A DNA stretch of 64,000 bases from Arthrobacter sp. Its GTDB lineage: Bacteria > Actinomycetota > Actinomycetes > Actinomycetales > Micrococcaceae. This document shows, in pieces, positions 27,895-41,360 of this stretch; the stretch's first letter is position 1; every line of letters starts with the position of its first letter. The notes beneath the pieces are model-generated. The model saw only the letters and a program-made list of their open reading frames with translations, ran no database searches and was not told where the DNA came from. The DNA lies in contig JAHFUZ010000025.1 in the NCBI GenBank assembly GCA_023264815.1, forward strand, positions 1 through 64,000. The letters are read 5' to 3'. Both the position numbers and the translations under genes were made by a program.

Positions 27895-28060
27895 TTCACA
27901 GCCTGTGGATGAAGTGGCTCACAGGGCCTGTTTTTGAACCACAACGGTGTAATTTTCCACAAGCTACTTCCCAGCTATCTTCTGGCCTTTTGATCCCCTA
28001 GAGTGGCTCAGTAGCCGATTATCCACGGACTGTGCATAACCCTGTGGATGAAGCTGAAGC
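27895..28060. other. oriC, left part (rpmH-dnaA spacer)
   Basis: The 469 bp spacer between rpmH and dnaA carries five DnaA-box-like nonamers that each differ by one base from TTATCCACA or its complement: 27904-27912, 27953-27961, 28019-28027, 28031-28039 and 28043-28051. None is exact. The boxes near 28019-28051 are close enough to the dnaA start to allow autoregulation. The rest of the spacer (27658-27894) holds no other feature I can support beyond the presumed rpmH and dnaA promoters. Confidence 0.75.
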
Positions 28061-28126
28061 CAGAATCCTGGTTCCGGACTTGGGGCTGCACGTAATGCAG
28101 GCACGCAAGTTTTGAGGAACCGATTG

Positions 28127-29548
28127 ATGACAGTAGACGAAGCCAACCACGCCAATACTGTCGGAAGTTCCTGGCGACGCGTGGTGAGCCTCCTCGAACA
28201 GGACCACCGTGTTTCGCCGCGGCAGCGGGGCTTTGTCATCCTGGCGCAGGCCCAGGGCCTGATTGGATCCACCCTCCTGGTGGCCGTTCCCAACGAACTG
28301 ACCCGCGAGGTCCTGCAGACCCAGGTCAAGGACGCCCTGGACGACGCCCTCCACAATGTCTTCTCGGAGGACATCCGCTGTGCGATCGATGTCGACACCG
28401 ACCTGGTGCCCATCCACGTAGAGCCCGAACCCGTCGTCGAGCCTTCCTACTCAGCTGACCAGCTGATCGAGCAGAAGCCGCAGCCCATGCTGCCGAGCAC
28501 CTCGCATGAATTCGGCCGGCTGAACCCCAAGTACGTCTTTGACACGTTCGTGATCGGCTCCTCCAACCGGTTCGCCCATGCCGCGGCCGTGGCAGTGGCC
28601 GAAGCTCCGGCCAAGGCCTACAACCCGCTGTTCATCTACGGTGATTCGGGCCTCGGCAAGACACACCTGCTGCACGCGATCGGCCATTACGCGCGCCGCC
28701 TGTACAGCGGCATCCGCGTCAGGTACGTAAACTCCGAGGAATTCACCAACGACTTCATCAACTCCATCCGGGACGACGAAGGCGCCAGCTTCAAAACCAC
28801 GTACCGCAACGTGGATGTCCTGCTGATCGATGACATCCAGTTCCTGGCCGGCAAGGACCGGACGCTGGAGGAGTTCTTCCACACGTTCAATTCGCTCCAC
28901 AACAACAACAAGCAGGTGGTCATCACCTCCGACCAGCCGCCCAAGCTGCTGGCAGGTTTTGAAGACCGGATGAAGTCACGCTTCGAGTGGGGCCTCCTGA
29001 CCGACATCCAGCCGCCCGAACTCGAAACCCGCATCGCCATCCTGCGGAAAAAGGCGCTCAGCGAGGGGCTCTCGGCCCCGGATGATGCACTGGAGTACAT
29101 CGCGTCCAAGATTTCCAGCAACATCCGGGAACTCGAAGGTGCGCTGATCCGCGTGACGGCATTCGCCAGCCTGAACCGCCAGCCGGTGGACGTTGCCCTG
29201 GCGGAGATGGTCCTGAAAGACCTCATCACCGACGACGGCGCGCAGGAAATCACCTCGGCCCAGATCCTGAGCCAGACGGCCGAGTACTTCAAGCTCACCA
29301 TGGAAGAGCTCTGCAGCAAGTCACGCACCCGCACCCTGGTGACCGCACGCCAGATCGCCATGTACCTGTGCCGTGAGCTGACGGACATGTCACTGCCGAA
29401 GATCGGCCAGGAACTCGGCGGGCGCGACCACACCACAGTCATCCACGCCGACCGCAAGATCCGTGAACTGATGGCTGAGCGGCGTGTGATCTACAACCAG
29501 GTCACCGAACTCACCAACCGGATCAAACAGCAGCAGCGCGACTCCTGA
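28127..29548 (+). CDS. dnaA: Chromosomal replication initiator protein DnaA
   Basis: A 473-residue AAA+ initiator that binds DnaA boxes and melts oriC. Domain I covers about the first 90 residues, and a short domain II linker of about 40 residues follows. The AAA+ module has Walker [12 protein letters not shown], Walker [14 protein letters not shown] and the sensor region [19 protein letters not shown]. Domain IV ends with the box-recognition signature [14 protein letters not shown]. The ATG at 28127 behind GAGGAA is chosen over an in-frame TTG at 28112. oriC elements lie on both sides, and further dense DnaA-box groups occur about 9 kb left and 16 kb right. Confidence 0.98.
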   Translation: MTVDEANHANTVGSSWRRVVSLLEQDHRVSPRQRGFVILAQAQGLIGSTLLVAVPNELTREVLQTQVKDALDDALHNVFSEDIRCAIDVDTDLVPIHVEPEPVVEPSYSADQLIEQKPQPMLPSTSHEFGRLNPKYVFDTFVIGSSNRFAHAAAVAVAEAPAKAYNPLFIYGDSGLGKTHLLHAIGHYARRLYSGIRVRYVNSEEFTNDFINSIRDDEGASFKTTYRNVDVLLIDDIQFLAGKDRTLEEFFHTFNSLHNNNKQVVITSDQPPKLLAGFEDRMKSRFEWGLLTDIQPPELETRIAILRKKALSEGLSAPDDALEYIASKISSNIRELEGALIRVTAFASLNRQPVDVALAEMVLKDLITDDGAQEITSAQILSQTAEYFKLTMEELCSKSRTRTLVTARQIAMYLCRELTDMSLPKIGQELGGRDHTTVIHADRKIRELMAERRVIYNQVTELTNRIKQQQRDS

Positions 29549-29845
29549 GCCCTCGCATCTATACCTTATTAACAGGTGCGTGTGGATAATCCTGTGGATA
29601 CTTAAGGGGACAACCGGCATTAATGGGCTTAAAACCCTTAAGGCGCCTGTGGATCGGGAAAACGGCGCAAAAAGTTGTCCCCATCCACAGCCTGTTTAAA
29701 ACCTGCGTCACCCACAATCGATGAACAGGGCTTAACCGCTGGATCCTGCGGCCGTATCGAGTTATCCACAGTTTCCACAGCAGTTATTAACACTACTAAT
29801 CCCAAAAAATTGATTTCCCTCAAACAACAATCTCGATCCACACTC
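29549..29845. other. oriC, main part (dnaA-dnaN spacer)
   Basis: The 527 bp spacer contains two exact DnaA boxes (29581-29589 reverse and 29762-29770 forward), one single-mismatch box (29593-29601) and several weaker ones (around 29648, 29680, 29771 and 29834). An AT-rich stretch from about 29781 to 29833, rich in A and T runs, is the likely unwinding element. The remaining 29846-30075 holds the dnaN leader with no feature I can define. The position between dnaA and dnaN is the usual actinobacterial oriC. Confidence 0.9.
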
Positions 29846-30075
29846 CCGCCCGGCAGGGGCCCTTGGGCCCCGGACCTCCAGGTGTCCCCGCCGGGGATGG
29901 GTTAATCCGCTGTCTTCCGGCTAAGCTGTCAGCAGCGCTCCCATCCTTGGGTTTCTTTGTGGTTCAGCATTCGAAGAACCATGCAGGTTCCGTCATTGGG
30001 GCGCCACTACTTTTGGGCTCCAGGTGGGAGTTTCGGTTCAGATATGGCAGCAGCAATGAAAGGCGGCACCCTTCC

Positions 30076-31200
30076 GTGAAGTTCAGAGTCGAACGGGACG
30101 TCCTGGCAGAAGCCGTCACCTGGACAGCCCGGTCGTTGTCTCCGCGGCCGCCGGTTCCAGTGCTTTCCGGCCTCCTTCTGAAAGCCGAAGGCGGCACGGT
30201 AAGCCTCTCGAGCTTTGACTACGAGACTTCCGCCCGGTTGGAAATCCCTGCAGACATCAGCACCGAAGGCACCATCCTGGTTTCCGGCCGCCTCCTTGCT
30301 GACATCTGCCGCAGCCTTCCCTCCGCCCCGGTGGATGTGGAAACCGAGGGCAATAAAGTCACCCTTACCTGCCGCCGCAGCAGCTTCCACCTCGCCACCA
30401 TGCCCGAGGCTGAATACCCGCCTTTGCCGGCCCTGCCCACTATCAGCGGCACCGTCCCGGGCGATGCGTTCGCCCAGGCCGTCTCCCAGGTGATCATTGC
30501 GGCCAGCAAGGACGACACCCTGCCCATCCTCACCGGCGTCCGGATGGAGATCGAGGACGACCTCATCACGCTGCTGGCGACCGACCGCTACCGGCTGGCG
30601 ATGCGCGAAGTTACGTGGAAACCGGCCACCCCGGGCATTTCCACCAGCGCTCTGGTCAAGGCCAAAACCCTGAACGAAGTGGCCAAGACCCTGGGCAACA
30701 GCGGTGACATCAACCTCGCCCTGGCTGATGACGACAGCCGCCTGATCGGCTTCGAAAGCGGCGGACGCACCACCACCTCACTGCTCGTGGACGGTGACTA
30801 CCCCAAGATCCGCTCACTTTTCCCGGACTCCACCCCCATCCACGCGACGGTGCAGACCCAGGAACTGGTGGAGGCAGTGCGCCGCGTGTCCCTTGTGGCT
30901 GAACGGAACACCCCCGTCCGGCTCGCGTTCACCGAAGGCCTGCTGCACCTGGACGCCGGCACCGGCGAGGATGCCCAGGCCTCCGAAGAACTGGAAGCCC
31001 AGCTTTCCGGTGACGAAATCACTGTGGCCTTCAACCCGCACTACCTGGTGGAGGGCCTCAGCGTCATCGAAACCAAGTACGTCCGGTTCTCCTTCACCAC
31101 GGCACCAAAGCCGGCCATGATCACGGCCCAGCAGGACGCCGACGGAGAAGACCAGGACGACTACCGCTACCTGGTGATGCCCGTCCGCCTCCCCAACTGA
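30076..31200 (+). CDS. dnaN: DNA polymerase III sliding clamp (beta subunit)
   Basis: A 374-residue sliding clamp. The GTG start at 30076 gives KFRVERDVLAEAVTWTARSL, the typical N-terminus. The three-domain clamp follows, with LLATDRYRLAMREV and the C-terminal YLVMPVRLPN, which closely matches the conserved clamp ending. The clamp tethers the replicative polymerase and many repair enzymes. A frame extends to 29863 but runs through oriC. A GAAAGGCGG ribosome site precedes the GTG. Confidence 0.97.
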   Translation: MKFRVERDVLAEAVTWTARSLSPRPPVPVLSGLLLKAEGGTVSLSSFDYETSARLEIPADISTEGTILVSGRLLADICRSLPSAPVDVETEGNKVTLTCRRSSFHLATMPEAEYPPLPALPTISGTVPGDAFAQAVSQVIIAASKDDTLPILTGVRMEIEDDLITLLATDRYRLAMREVTWKPATPGISTSALVKAKTLNEVAKTLGNSGDINLALADDDSRLIGFESGGRTTTSLLVDGDYPKIRSLFPDSTPIHATVQTQELVEAVRRVSLVAERNTPVRLAFTEGLLHLDAGTGEDAQASEELEAQLSGDEITVAFNPHYLVEGLSVIETKYVRFSFTTAPKPAMITAQQDADGEDQDDYRYLVMPVRLPN

Positions 31201-31235
31201 CCCCCACCGCCGCCCCGCGCAGAAAAGAGATTCAC

Positions 31236-32120
31236 GTGCACATCGGACTGATCGGCCTTGGCAAAATGGGTTTCAACATGCGCGAACGGCTGCGCAAGGG
31301 CGGCATCGAGGTCACCGGCTTTGACCGGAACCCCGAGGTAACCGATGTTGCGTCCGTGGACGAGCTCATCGCCGCCGTTCCGGCGCCGCGGCTCATCTGG
31401 GTGATGGTTCCGTCCGGCGAGATCACCGATGCCGTGATCACAGAGTTGGGGAACAAGCTCGACGCCGGGGACCTGGTCATCGACGGCGGCAACTCCCGCT
31501 TCACCGAAGACCAGAAACACGGTGCCGCGCTGGCGGAGAAAGGCATCCGGTTCGCGGACTGCGGTGTTTCCGGCGGTGTATGGGGCCTGCAGAACGGTTA
31601 CGGTCTGATGGCCGGCGGTGACGCTGCAGATATTGAGCGTGCCCTGCCGGTCTTCGACGTTCTCCGTCCCGAAGGCGAACGGGCCGACAGCTTCGTTCAC
31701 GTGGGCGGCATCGGTGCAGGCCACTACGCCAAAATGGTTCACAACGGCATCGAATACGGCCTGATGCAAGCGTACGCCGAAGGCTACGAACTCCTGGCCG
31801 CCAAGGATATTGTCGACGACCTGCCCGGGACCTTCCGTGCCTGGCAAAAAGGTACCGTCGTCCGCTCCTGGCTGCTGGACCTGATGGTCAAGGCGCTGGA
31901 GGAGGACCCGGGCCTGGCCTCCATCGATGATTACGTTGAGGATTCAGGCGAGGGCCGCTGGACCGTGGAAGAGGCCATCGCCAATGCTGTTCCGGCGCCG
32001 GCCATCACTGCTGCACTGTTCGCCCGCTTCTCATCCCGTGAGGATAATTCTCCGGCCATGAAGATGGTTTCCGCCCTGCGCCACCAGTTCGGCGGGCATG
32101 CCACCCGTCCCGCCAAGTAG
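31236..32120 (+). CDS. gnd: 6-phosphogluconate dehydrogenase (decarboxylating), short type
   Basis: A 294-residue member of the short bacterial 6-phosphogluconate dehydrogenases, which oxidise and decarboxylate 6-phosphogluconate to ribulose 5-phosphate. It has the coenzyme motif GLIGLGKMGFNM, the DCGVSGGVWGLQNGYGLMAGG substrate block, and catalytic lysine and histidine in HYAKMVHNGIEYG. The residues after the second strand are FDRN, and an aspartate there usually favours NAD+ over NADP+ (inference). The C-terminal all-alpha domain is much shorter than in the 470-residue form. Its place between dnaN and recF is usual for actinobacteria. GTG start at 31236. Confidence 0.93.
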   Translation: MHIGLIGLGKMGFNMRERLRKGGIEVTGFDRNPEVTDVASVDELIAAVPAPRLIWVMVPSGEITDAVITELGNKLDAGDLVIDGGNSRFTEDQKHGAALAEKGIRFADCGVSGGVWGLQNGYGLMAGGDAADIERALPVFDVLRPEGERADSFVHVGGIGAGHYAKMVHNGIEYGLMQAYAEGYELLAAKDIVDDLPGTFRAWQKGTVVRSWLLDLMVKALEEDPGLASIDDYVEDSGEGRWTVEEAIANAVPAPAITAALFARFSSREDNSPAMKMVSALRHQFGGHATRPAK

Positions 32121-32165
32121 CATCCACCCCGGAGCCTGCGGGGTTCCGAGAATTCTGAAGACCGC

Positions 32166-33368
32166 GTGTACCTAGAACACCTTTCCCTGACCGACTTCCG
32201 CAGCTACGCCCAGGTTGACCTTGCCCTGGGTCCGGGCGTCACCGTGCTGGTGGGGTCCAACGGGATCGGCAAGACCAACCTGATGGAAGCCATCGGCTAC
32301 CTGGCCACGCTCAGTTCGCACCGTGTCAGTTCCGACGGTCCGCTGCTGCGCTTCGGGACCGAACGGTCGCTGGTCCGGGCCCGCGTGGTCCGCGGCGGCC
32401 AGACCACCGTGCTGGAACTTGAAATCAATGCCAGCCGGGCCAACCGCGGCCGGATCAACCGGAGCAACCCGGTCCGGGCCAGGGATCTGCTGGGAATCTG
32501 CCAGACAGTGCTGTTCGCGCCCGAGGACCTGGCTTTGGTCAAGGGGGATCCGTCGAACCGGCGCAGGTTCCTGGACGAACTGCTGGTCAGCCTGGTTCCG
32601 CGGCACGCTGCCACCCGCACGGACTACGACCGCGTCCTGAAACAGCGCAATGCGCTCCTGAAATCTGCCCGGACCGGAAAATTCACGGCAGGCCACGAGG
32701 CTACTCTCGATGTCTGGGACCAGCATATGGCCCGGGCCGGTGCCGAACTGCTGCATGCCAGGCTGGAACTGGTGGAACGGCTGCGTCCCCACCTGGCCAA
32801 CGCGTACACCCAGCTCACCGACGGTTCCAAGGAAGCCGGCGCCATCTACCGGTCAACGCTCCAAAACCTGATGGACGACGACGGCGGTACAGCGCCGGGC
32901 GGGGGCGGCGGGTCCGCGGTGGCTGGGTCAGCCGGGGCTGAGGATCTCCGCGGTCTCCGCGTTGAGGACCTGACAGCACGGTACGTAGAGGCTTTTGCTG
33001 CGTCACGCCGCAAGGAACTGGAACGCGGTATCTCCCTGGTGGGGCCGCACCGTGACGAGCTGGAACTGATCCTTGGCGAAGCGCCTGCCAAGGGCTACGC
33101 ATCGCATGGCGAAACCTGGTCCATGTGCCTGTCCCTGCGGCTCGCCTCCTATTATGTGATGCAGGATGATGCCCGGACGGGCGGATCCGCACCAATCCTT
33201 ATCCTCGACGACGTTTTTGCCGAACTCGATGTACAGCGGCGGCGTAAACTGGCGGCAATAGTCTCCGGCGCGGAACAGGTCCTGGTGACCGCCGCCGTCG
33301 ACGCCGACATCCCGGACGAGCTGTCCGGCCGGCGGGTGAAGGTCATCCCGGGAGGAATCGATGAATAG
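32166..33368 (+). CDS. recF: DNA replication and repair protein RecF
   Basis: A 400-residue SMC-like ATPase that helps RecA load at gaps and stalled forks. Walker A GSNGIGKTNLMEAI is at about residues 34-47, the ABC-type signature region is around WSMCLSLRLASYYVM, and Walker B ILILDDVFAELD is near residue 345. A Gly/Ala-rich stretch around residue 245 looks like a flexible insert. GTG start at 32166. Its stop overlaps the start of dciA by 8 bp, so the two are co-translated. Confidence 0.96.
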   Translation: MYLEHLSLTDFRSYAQVDLALGPGVTVLVGSNGIGKTNLMEAIGYLATLSSHRVSSDGPLLRFGTERSLVRARVVRGGQTTVLELEINASRANRGRINRSNPVRARDLLGICQTVLFAPEDLALVKGDPSNRRRFLDELLVSLVPRHAATRTDYDRVLKQRNALLKSARTGKFTAGHEATLDVWDQHMARAGAELLHARLELVERLRPHLANAYTQLTDGSKEAGAIYRSTLQNLMDDDGGTAPGGGGGSAVAGSAGAEDLRGLRVEDLTARYVEAFAASRRKELERGISLVGPHRDELELILGEAPAKGYASHGETWSMCLSLRLASYYVMQDDARTGGSAPILILDDVFAELDVQRRRKLAAIVSGAEQVLVTAAVDADIPDELSGRRVKVIPGGIDE

Positions 33369-33924
33369 GGAAGGGAACAACGGCGGCGGGCTGCAGCCCG
33401 GCCGCGATCCCGACCAGATCGACGCGCCCCAGGCTGCCCTGAACAGAATGCGCGAGGCCGCGGCTGCGCGCGGCGAAATCCGCCGCAAGGCACTTCCGCA
33501 ATCGGGTGCCGCCAAAACCAAACGCGGCATCCGGGACACCCGCGGATTCAGCCAGTTCCACTCCACCGGACGGGATCCGCTGGGTCTCGGCAAGGTGGTG
33601 GGACGCCTCGTGGCCGAACGCGGATGGACCTCACCGGTGGCCGTCGGCTCCGTGATGGCTGAATGGGCCACCCTGGTGGGTCCCGAAATATCGGCGCACT
33701 GCACACCGGAGAGTTTCACGGACACCACGCTGCATGTCCGCTGCGATTCGACCGCCTGGGCCACGCAGCTCAGGCTGTTGAGCATCAGCCTCTTGGAGAA
33801 ATTCCGCACCGAACTCGGCGACGGCGTGGTCACCAGCATCCAGGTGCTCGGACCGTCGGCACCCAGCTGGCGCAAGGGCGGCCGCACCGTCAACGGACGC
33901 GGGCCCCGCGATACCTACGGCTAG
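33361..33924 (+). CDS. dciA: DciA-like protein (DUF721)
   Basis: A 187-residue DUF721 protein. The C-terminal two-thirds has the family features: a WATLVGPEISAHCTPESF core, then TLHVRCDSTAWATQLRLL. Homologues of this family (DciA) load the replicative helicase DnaB in bacteria without DnaC. The N-terminal 60 residues are polar, Arg/Ala-rich and probably disordered. Overlap with recF and nearness to oriC fit a replication role, though function is inferred from family and place only. Confidence 0.85.
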   Translation: MNREGNNGGGLQPGRDPDQIDAPQAALNRMREAAAARGEIRRKALPQSGAAKTKRGIRDTRGFSQFHSTGRDPLGLGKVVGRLVAERGWTSPVAVGSVMAEWATLVGPEISAHCTPESFTDTTLHVRCDSTAWATQLRLLSISLLEKFRTELGDGVVTSIQVLGPSAPSWRKGGRTVNGRGPRDTYG

Positions 33925-33926
33925 CC

Positions 33927-34060
33927 GCCGACGTCGGCTCTTGAATATTGGTCCGGCGGCGTGTAGGGCGCTCCAACGCCCCTGGGGCGTATAGGCCCCC
34001 GGAGACCGGACCGCGAGGGCGCCCTAGGCAGGACCAATGGCCTCAGACAGGCACATTGGT
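33927..34060 (+). other. Structured dciA-gyrB spacer with competing inverted repeats
   Basis: The 374 bp spacer starts with a 12 bp palindrome (GCCGACGTCGGC, 33927-33938). ATTGGTCC (33947-33954) can pair with GGACCAAT (34031-34038), enclosing TAGGGCGC (33964-33971) paired with GCGCCCTA (34019-34026) and a hairpin ACGCCCC/GGGGCGT (33976-33990). Two alternatives exclude the outer stem: GGTCCGG (33950-33956) with CCGGACC (34006-34012), and ACCAATG (34033-34039) with CATTGGT (34054-34060). This could be a dciA 3' terminator complex, a regulatory leader or a protein target. From 34061 to 34298 I see a TAGAAT hexamer (34106) that might be a -10 box, without a clear -35. Confidence 0.6.
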
Positions 34061-34145
34061 GGTTGGCGACGCCCCCAGAATGCGGGGTTAAGTCTCATTT
34101 CACGGTAGAATCACAGCAGATAACTGGGCGCCGGTGAAACGTTGA

Positions 34146-36389
<2,244 letters not shown>

Positions 36390-36447
36390 CGGCTCAGACC
36401 ACTGATATTCCACAACCGACATATACCTGAAACGGAAAATATAAACG

Positions 36448-39122
<2,675 letters not shown>

Positions 39123-39126
<4 letters not shown>

Positions 39127-39782
39127 GTAATCCCGACTCATATCCCAAACCGAACAGCACCGTCCCCGGCGGCACGCCGCAGCCCGCGGCTGCCCCCCGG
39201 GTGAATGCCCCTGTCCGTCCGCAGCAGCGGCCGGCAGCTCCGGCCGGTGCACCCGGCCAGCGTCCTGCAGCCCCGGGGCAGAGGCCCCAGAGCCAGCCGG
39301 GTCAGCGCCCGCAAGCCCAGCCCGGGCAGCGGCCGGTGCAGGGACAGCGCCCCGATGCTCCGGGCCAGCGCCCCGCGCAGGGTCAGCCCGGCCTGGTCAA
39401 ACCCGCACCCAAGGCCAAGGTCAGGCGTGCGCGCCTGTTGGTCAGCAAGGTGGATCCGTGGTCCGTCCTGAAGATGGCCTTCCTGCTGTCCGTGGCGCTG
39501 GGAATTGTCACGGTGGTGGCCGCCATCGTCCTGTGGACCGTCCTGGACCTCACGGGCATCTTTGACCAGGTGGACAGCCTCCTGGGCACCCTGGCAGGTT
39601 CTGAGGGCGGCGGCTTCGAACTCAAGAAGGTCGCGTCCCTGGGCCAGGTGGCGTCCTTCGCCACCATCATCGCCGTGGTGAATGTTGTCCTGCTGACAGC
39701 CCTGTCCATGCTCTCCGCAGTGCTGTACAACATCTCCGCCACCCTGGTCGGCGGCATCGGCGTGACCCTCACGGACGACTGA
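39123..39782 (+). CDS. DUF3566 membrane protein
   Basis: A 219-residue membrane protein of the DUF3566 family, which typically follows gyrA in actinobacteria (Rv0007 in mycobacteria). The first 95 residues are Pro/Gln/Gly/Arg-rich with repeated GQRP-type motifs and are probably disordered and cytoplasmic. The domain starts [20 protein letters not shown] and contains two transmembrane helices (about 117-142 and 178-203). Function is unestablished. The GTG start overlaps the gyrA stop, so translation is coupled. Confidence 0.88.
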
Positions 39783-39881
39783 AATCCCAGAATTCCACCG
39801 GAAATTCTCCGGCGGAATGCCTCGATTTGAGATCGGGCCGGGATGTGCTGTAAAGTCATGTCTCGGCCCGATGAGGCATCG

Positions 39882-39955
39882 GGGCGTATAGCTCAGGCGG
39901 TTAGAGCGCTTCGCTGATAACGAAGAGGTCCCAGGTTCAAGTCCTGGTACGCCCA
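39882..39955 (+). tRNA. tRNA-Ile (GAT anticodon)
   Basis: A complete cloverleaf of 74 bases. The acceptor GGGCGTA pairs with TACGCCC, the anticodon stem CTTCG/CGAAG encloses CTGATAA with GAT at 39916-39918, and the T arm holds GGTTCAAGTCC. The discriminator is A and no CCA is encoded. It follows the gyrA unit, as in mycobacteria. Confidence 0.98.
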
Positions 39956-40024
39956 CGGAAACTGTGCAGGTTTCATGGAAGGTTTGGTTTGCTTAGCGGC
40001 AGATCCGGCCGGAACGGGGTGCAT

Positions 40025-40141
40025 GTGAAGAAGTTGCTGGTTATTGCAGCTGCGATCGCAGGCGTCCTGCTCTACAGGAAAGCACAGGAATCCGAAGCCC
40101 GGAAAACAGTCTGGAGCCAGTCGACCGATAAGGTCGAATAG
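40025..40141 (+). CDS. DLW-39 family small protein
   Basis: A 38-residue protein starting with GTG and KKLLVIAAAIAGVLLYRKAQ, a single N-terminal hydrophobic segment. The end is charged and reads TVWSQSTDKVE, which matches the D-L-W-x-x-A-T-D signature region of the DLW-39 family apart from the L. Members are found next to tRNA-Ile/Ala near gyrA in Arthrobacter and relatives, the context seen here. Function is unknown. The gene is easily missed because of its length. Confidence 0.8.
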   Translation: MKKLLVIAAAIAGVLLYRKAQESEARKTVWSQSTDKVE

Positions 40142-40213
40142 GCCGGATCTCCGGAACGGAAGCTGGCAAAAGGCTTCACGATTCTAGGGTATGATTGACG
40201 GGTTGCTTCTTAT

Positions 40214-40289
40214 GGGGGCATGGCGCAATTGGTAGCGCACCTGCTTTGCAAGCAGGGGGTTCGGGGTTCGAGTCCCCGTGCCTCCACCA
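40214..40289 (+). tRNA. tRNA-Ala (TGC anticodon)
   Basis: A full cloverleaf. The acceptor GGGGGCA pairs with TGCCTCC, the anticodon TGC is at 40247-40249 in the loop TTTGCAA, and the T arm holds GGTTCGAGTCC. The discriminator A is followed by CCA in the DNA (40287-40289), unlike the other two tRNA genes in the window. Confidence 0.98.
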
Positions 40290-40293
40290 TAAG

Positions 40294-40335
40294 AGAGTCC
40301 CGGACAGCGGAAACGCTGTCCGGGACTCTTTCGTT
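40294..40335 (+). terminator. Terminator after tRNA-Ala
   Basis: A perfect 16 bp stem (AGAGTCCCGGACAGCG and its complement) closed by a GAAA tetraloop and followed by TTTCGTT. It begins five bases after the tRNA and is one of the most stable hairpins in the window. Confidence 0.92.
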
Positions 40336-40376
40336 AAGGCGGCGCAGTGCTGAACGCAGACCATTAGGGTGAAAAA

Positions 40377-41330
40377 GTGAACCTCCTCCTCGCAGCTCTC
40401 GGTGTGCTGGGCGTAGCCTCCTCCGGCCCGCTGATCGCCGCCACCCTCGGAGCCACCACCGTCAGTGCCCTCGCCATCGCGTTCTGGCGCAATGCCATCG
40501 GCGCTGCCGTGATGGCCACCCCCACCCTGGTCCGGGAACCCCGTCATTTCGGCCGCATCACCGGGCCCGAGTTCCGCTGGTCACTGCTGGCCGCCGTGGC
40601 ACTGGCGCTGCACTTTGCATGCTTCATTACCTCGCTGCAGCTCACGTCCGTGGCGGCCGCCACAGCACTGGTCTGCCTGCAGTCAGCCTGGATTGCCGTT
40701 TTCCAGCTCTTCCGCGGGACGCGGCACCGCTGGCAGGTCCTTGTGGGCCTGGGCATTGCGTTCGGCGGCGTTGTCACCATCACGGGGTTCGACATGGGTT
40801 CTTCCCCGGAGGCCTTCCTGGGTGACGTCCTGGCCGTCGCCGGCGGAGCGCTGGCCGGCCTTTATACGCTCGCCGGGGGCAAGGCCCGCCAGAGCATGAC
40901 CACGGGAACGTACACCACGCTCTGTTACGGCATGTGCGCGGCCATTGTGGCGGTGCTGGCACTGTTCAGCGGCCAGCCCTTGGCAGGGTTCGACGCCGCC
41001 GGCTGGCTGGGTATCCTGGCCATCACCGTGTGCGCCCAACTGGTGGGCCACACCGCCTTTAATCACCTCCTCGCCACCATGAGCCCGTTGCTGGTGTCCA
41101 TGATCATCCTGCTGGAAATCCCCGGCGCCGCCTTGCTTGCCGCGGTCTTCCTCCATGAGACGCTTCCGGCCGGGACTTACGCTGGCCTGGGACTCATCCT
41201 CGCGGGCCTGGCAGTGGTGGTGATGGGGCAAAAATCCGGCCTGGGCCGCCGCCGGGGTGCGGACCCCGCGGACGCCACCCGGGGCGGCGAACCGCCGTCG
41301 GACCGTCTGGCGGAGCTGGGGACGGACTAA
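40377..41330 (+). CDS. EamA/DMT family transporter
   Basis: A 317-residue membrane protein with ten predicted transmembrane helices in two repeated halves, the EamA (drug/metabolite transporter) layout. The first helices read LLLAALGVLGVASSGPLIAATLGA, and the second half has HTAFNHLLATMSPLLVSMIILLEIPGA, a typical EamA block. The tail is Gly/Asp/Pro-rich. The substrate is unknown. The GTG start at 40377 lies 42 bp after the tRNA-Ala terminator, so it needs its own promoter. Confidence 0.88.
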   Translation: MNLLLAALGVLGVASSGPLIAATLGATTVSALAIAFWRNAIGAAVMATPTLVREPRHFGRITGPEFRWSLLAAVALALHFACFITSLQLTSVAAATALVCLQSAWIAVFQLFRGTRHRWQVLVGLGIAFGGVVTITGFDMGSSPEAFLGDVLAVAGGALAGLYTLAGGKARQSMTTGTYTTLCYGMCAAIVAVLALFSGQPLAGFDAAGWLGILAITVCAQLVGHTAFNHLLATMSPLLVSMIILLEIPGAALLAAVFLHETLPAGTYAGLGLILAGLAVVVMGQKSGLGRRRGADPADATRGGEPPSDRLAELGTD

Positions 41331-41333
41331 CTC

Positions 41334-41353
41334 CCCGCCTGCCGGTGGGCGGG
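41334..41353. terminator. Hairpin between convergent genes
   Basis: CCCGCC and GGCGGG are separated by eight bases in the 30 bp gap between the convergent transporter and glycosyltransferase genes. There is no long T-run on either side, so termination is a guess from position. Confidence 0.4.
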
Positions 41354-41360
41354 AAGTAGG

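Noticed and set aside
31228..31240. ATTCACGTGCAC as a parS variant
   Set aside because: Only the central CACGTG is shared; the outer arms of the palindrome are missing. Similar CACGTG words at 13546, 42271, 43482 and 50904 were dismissed for the same reason.
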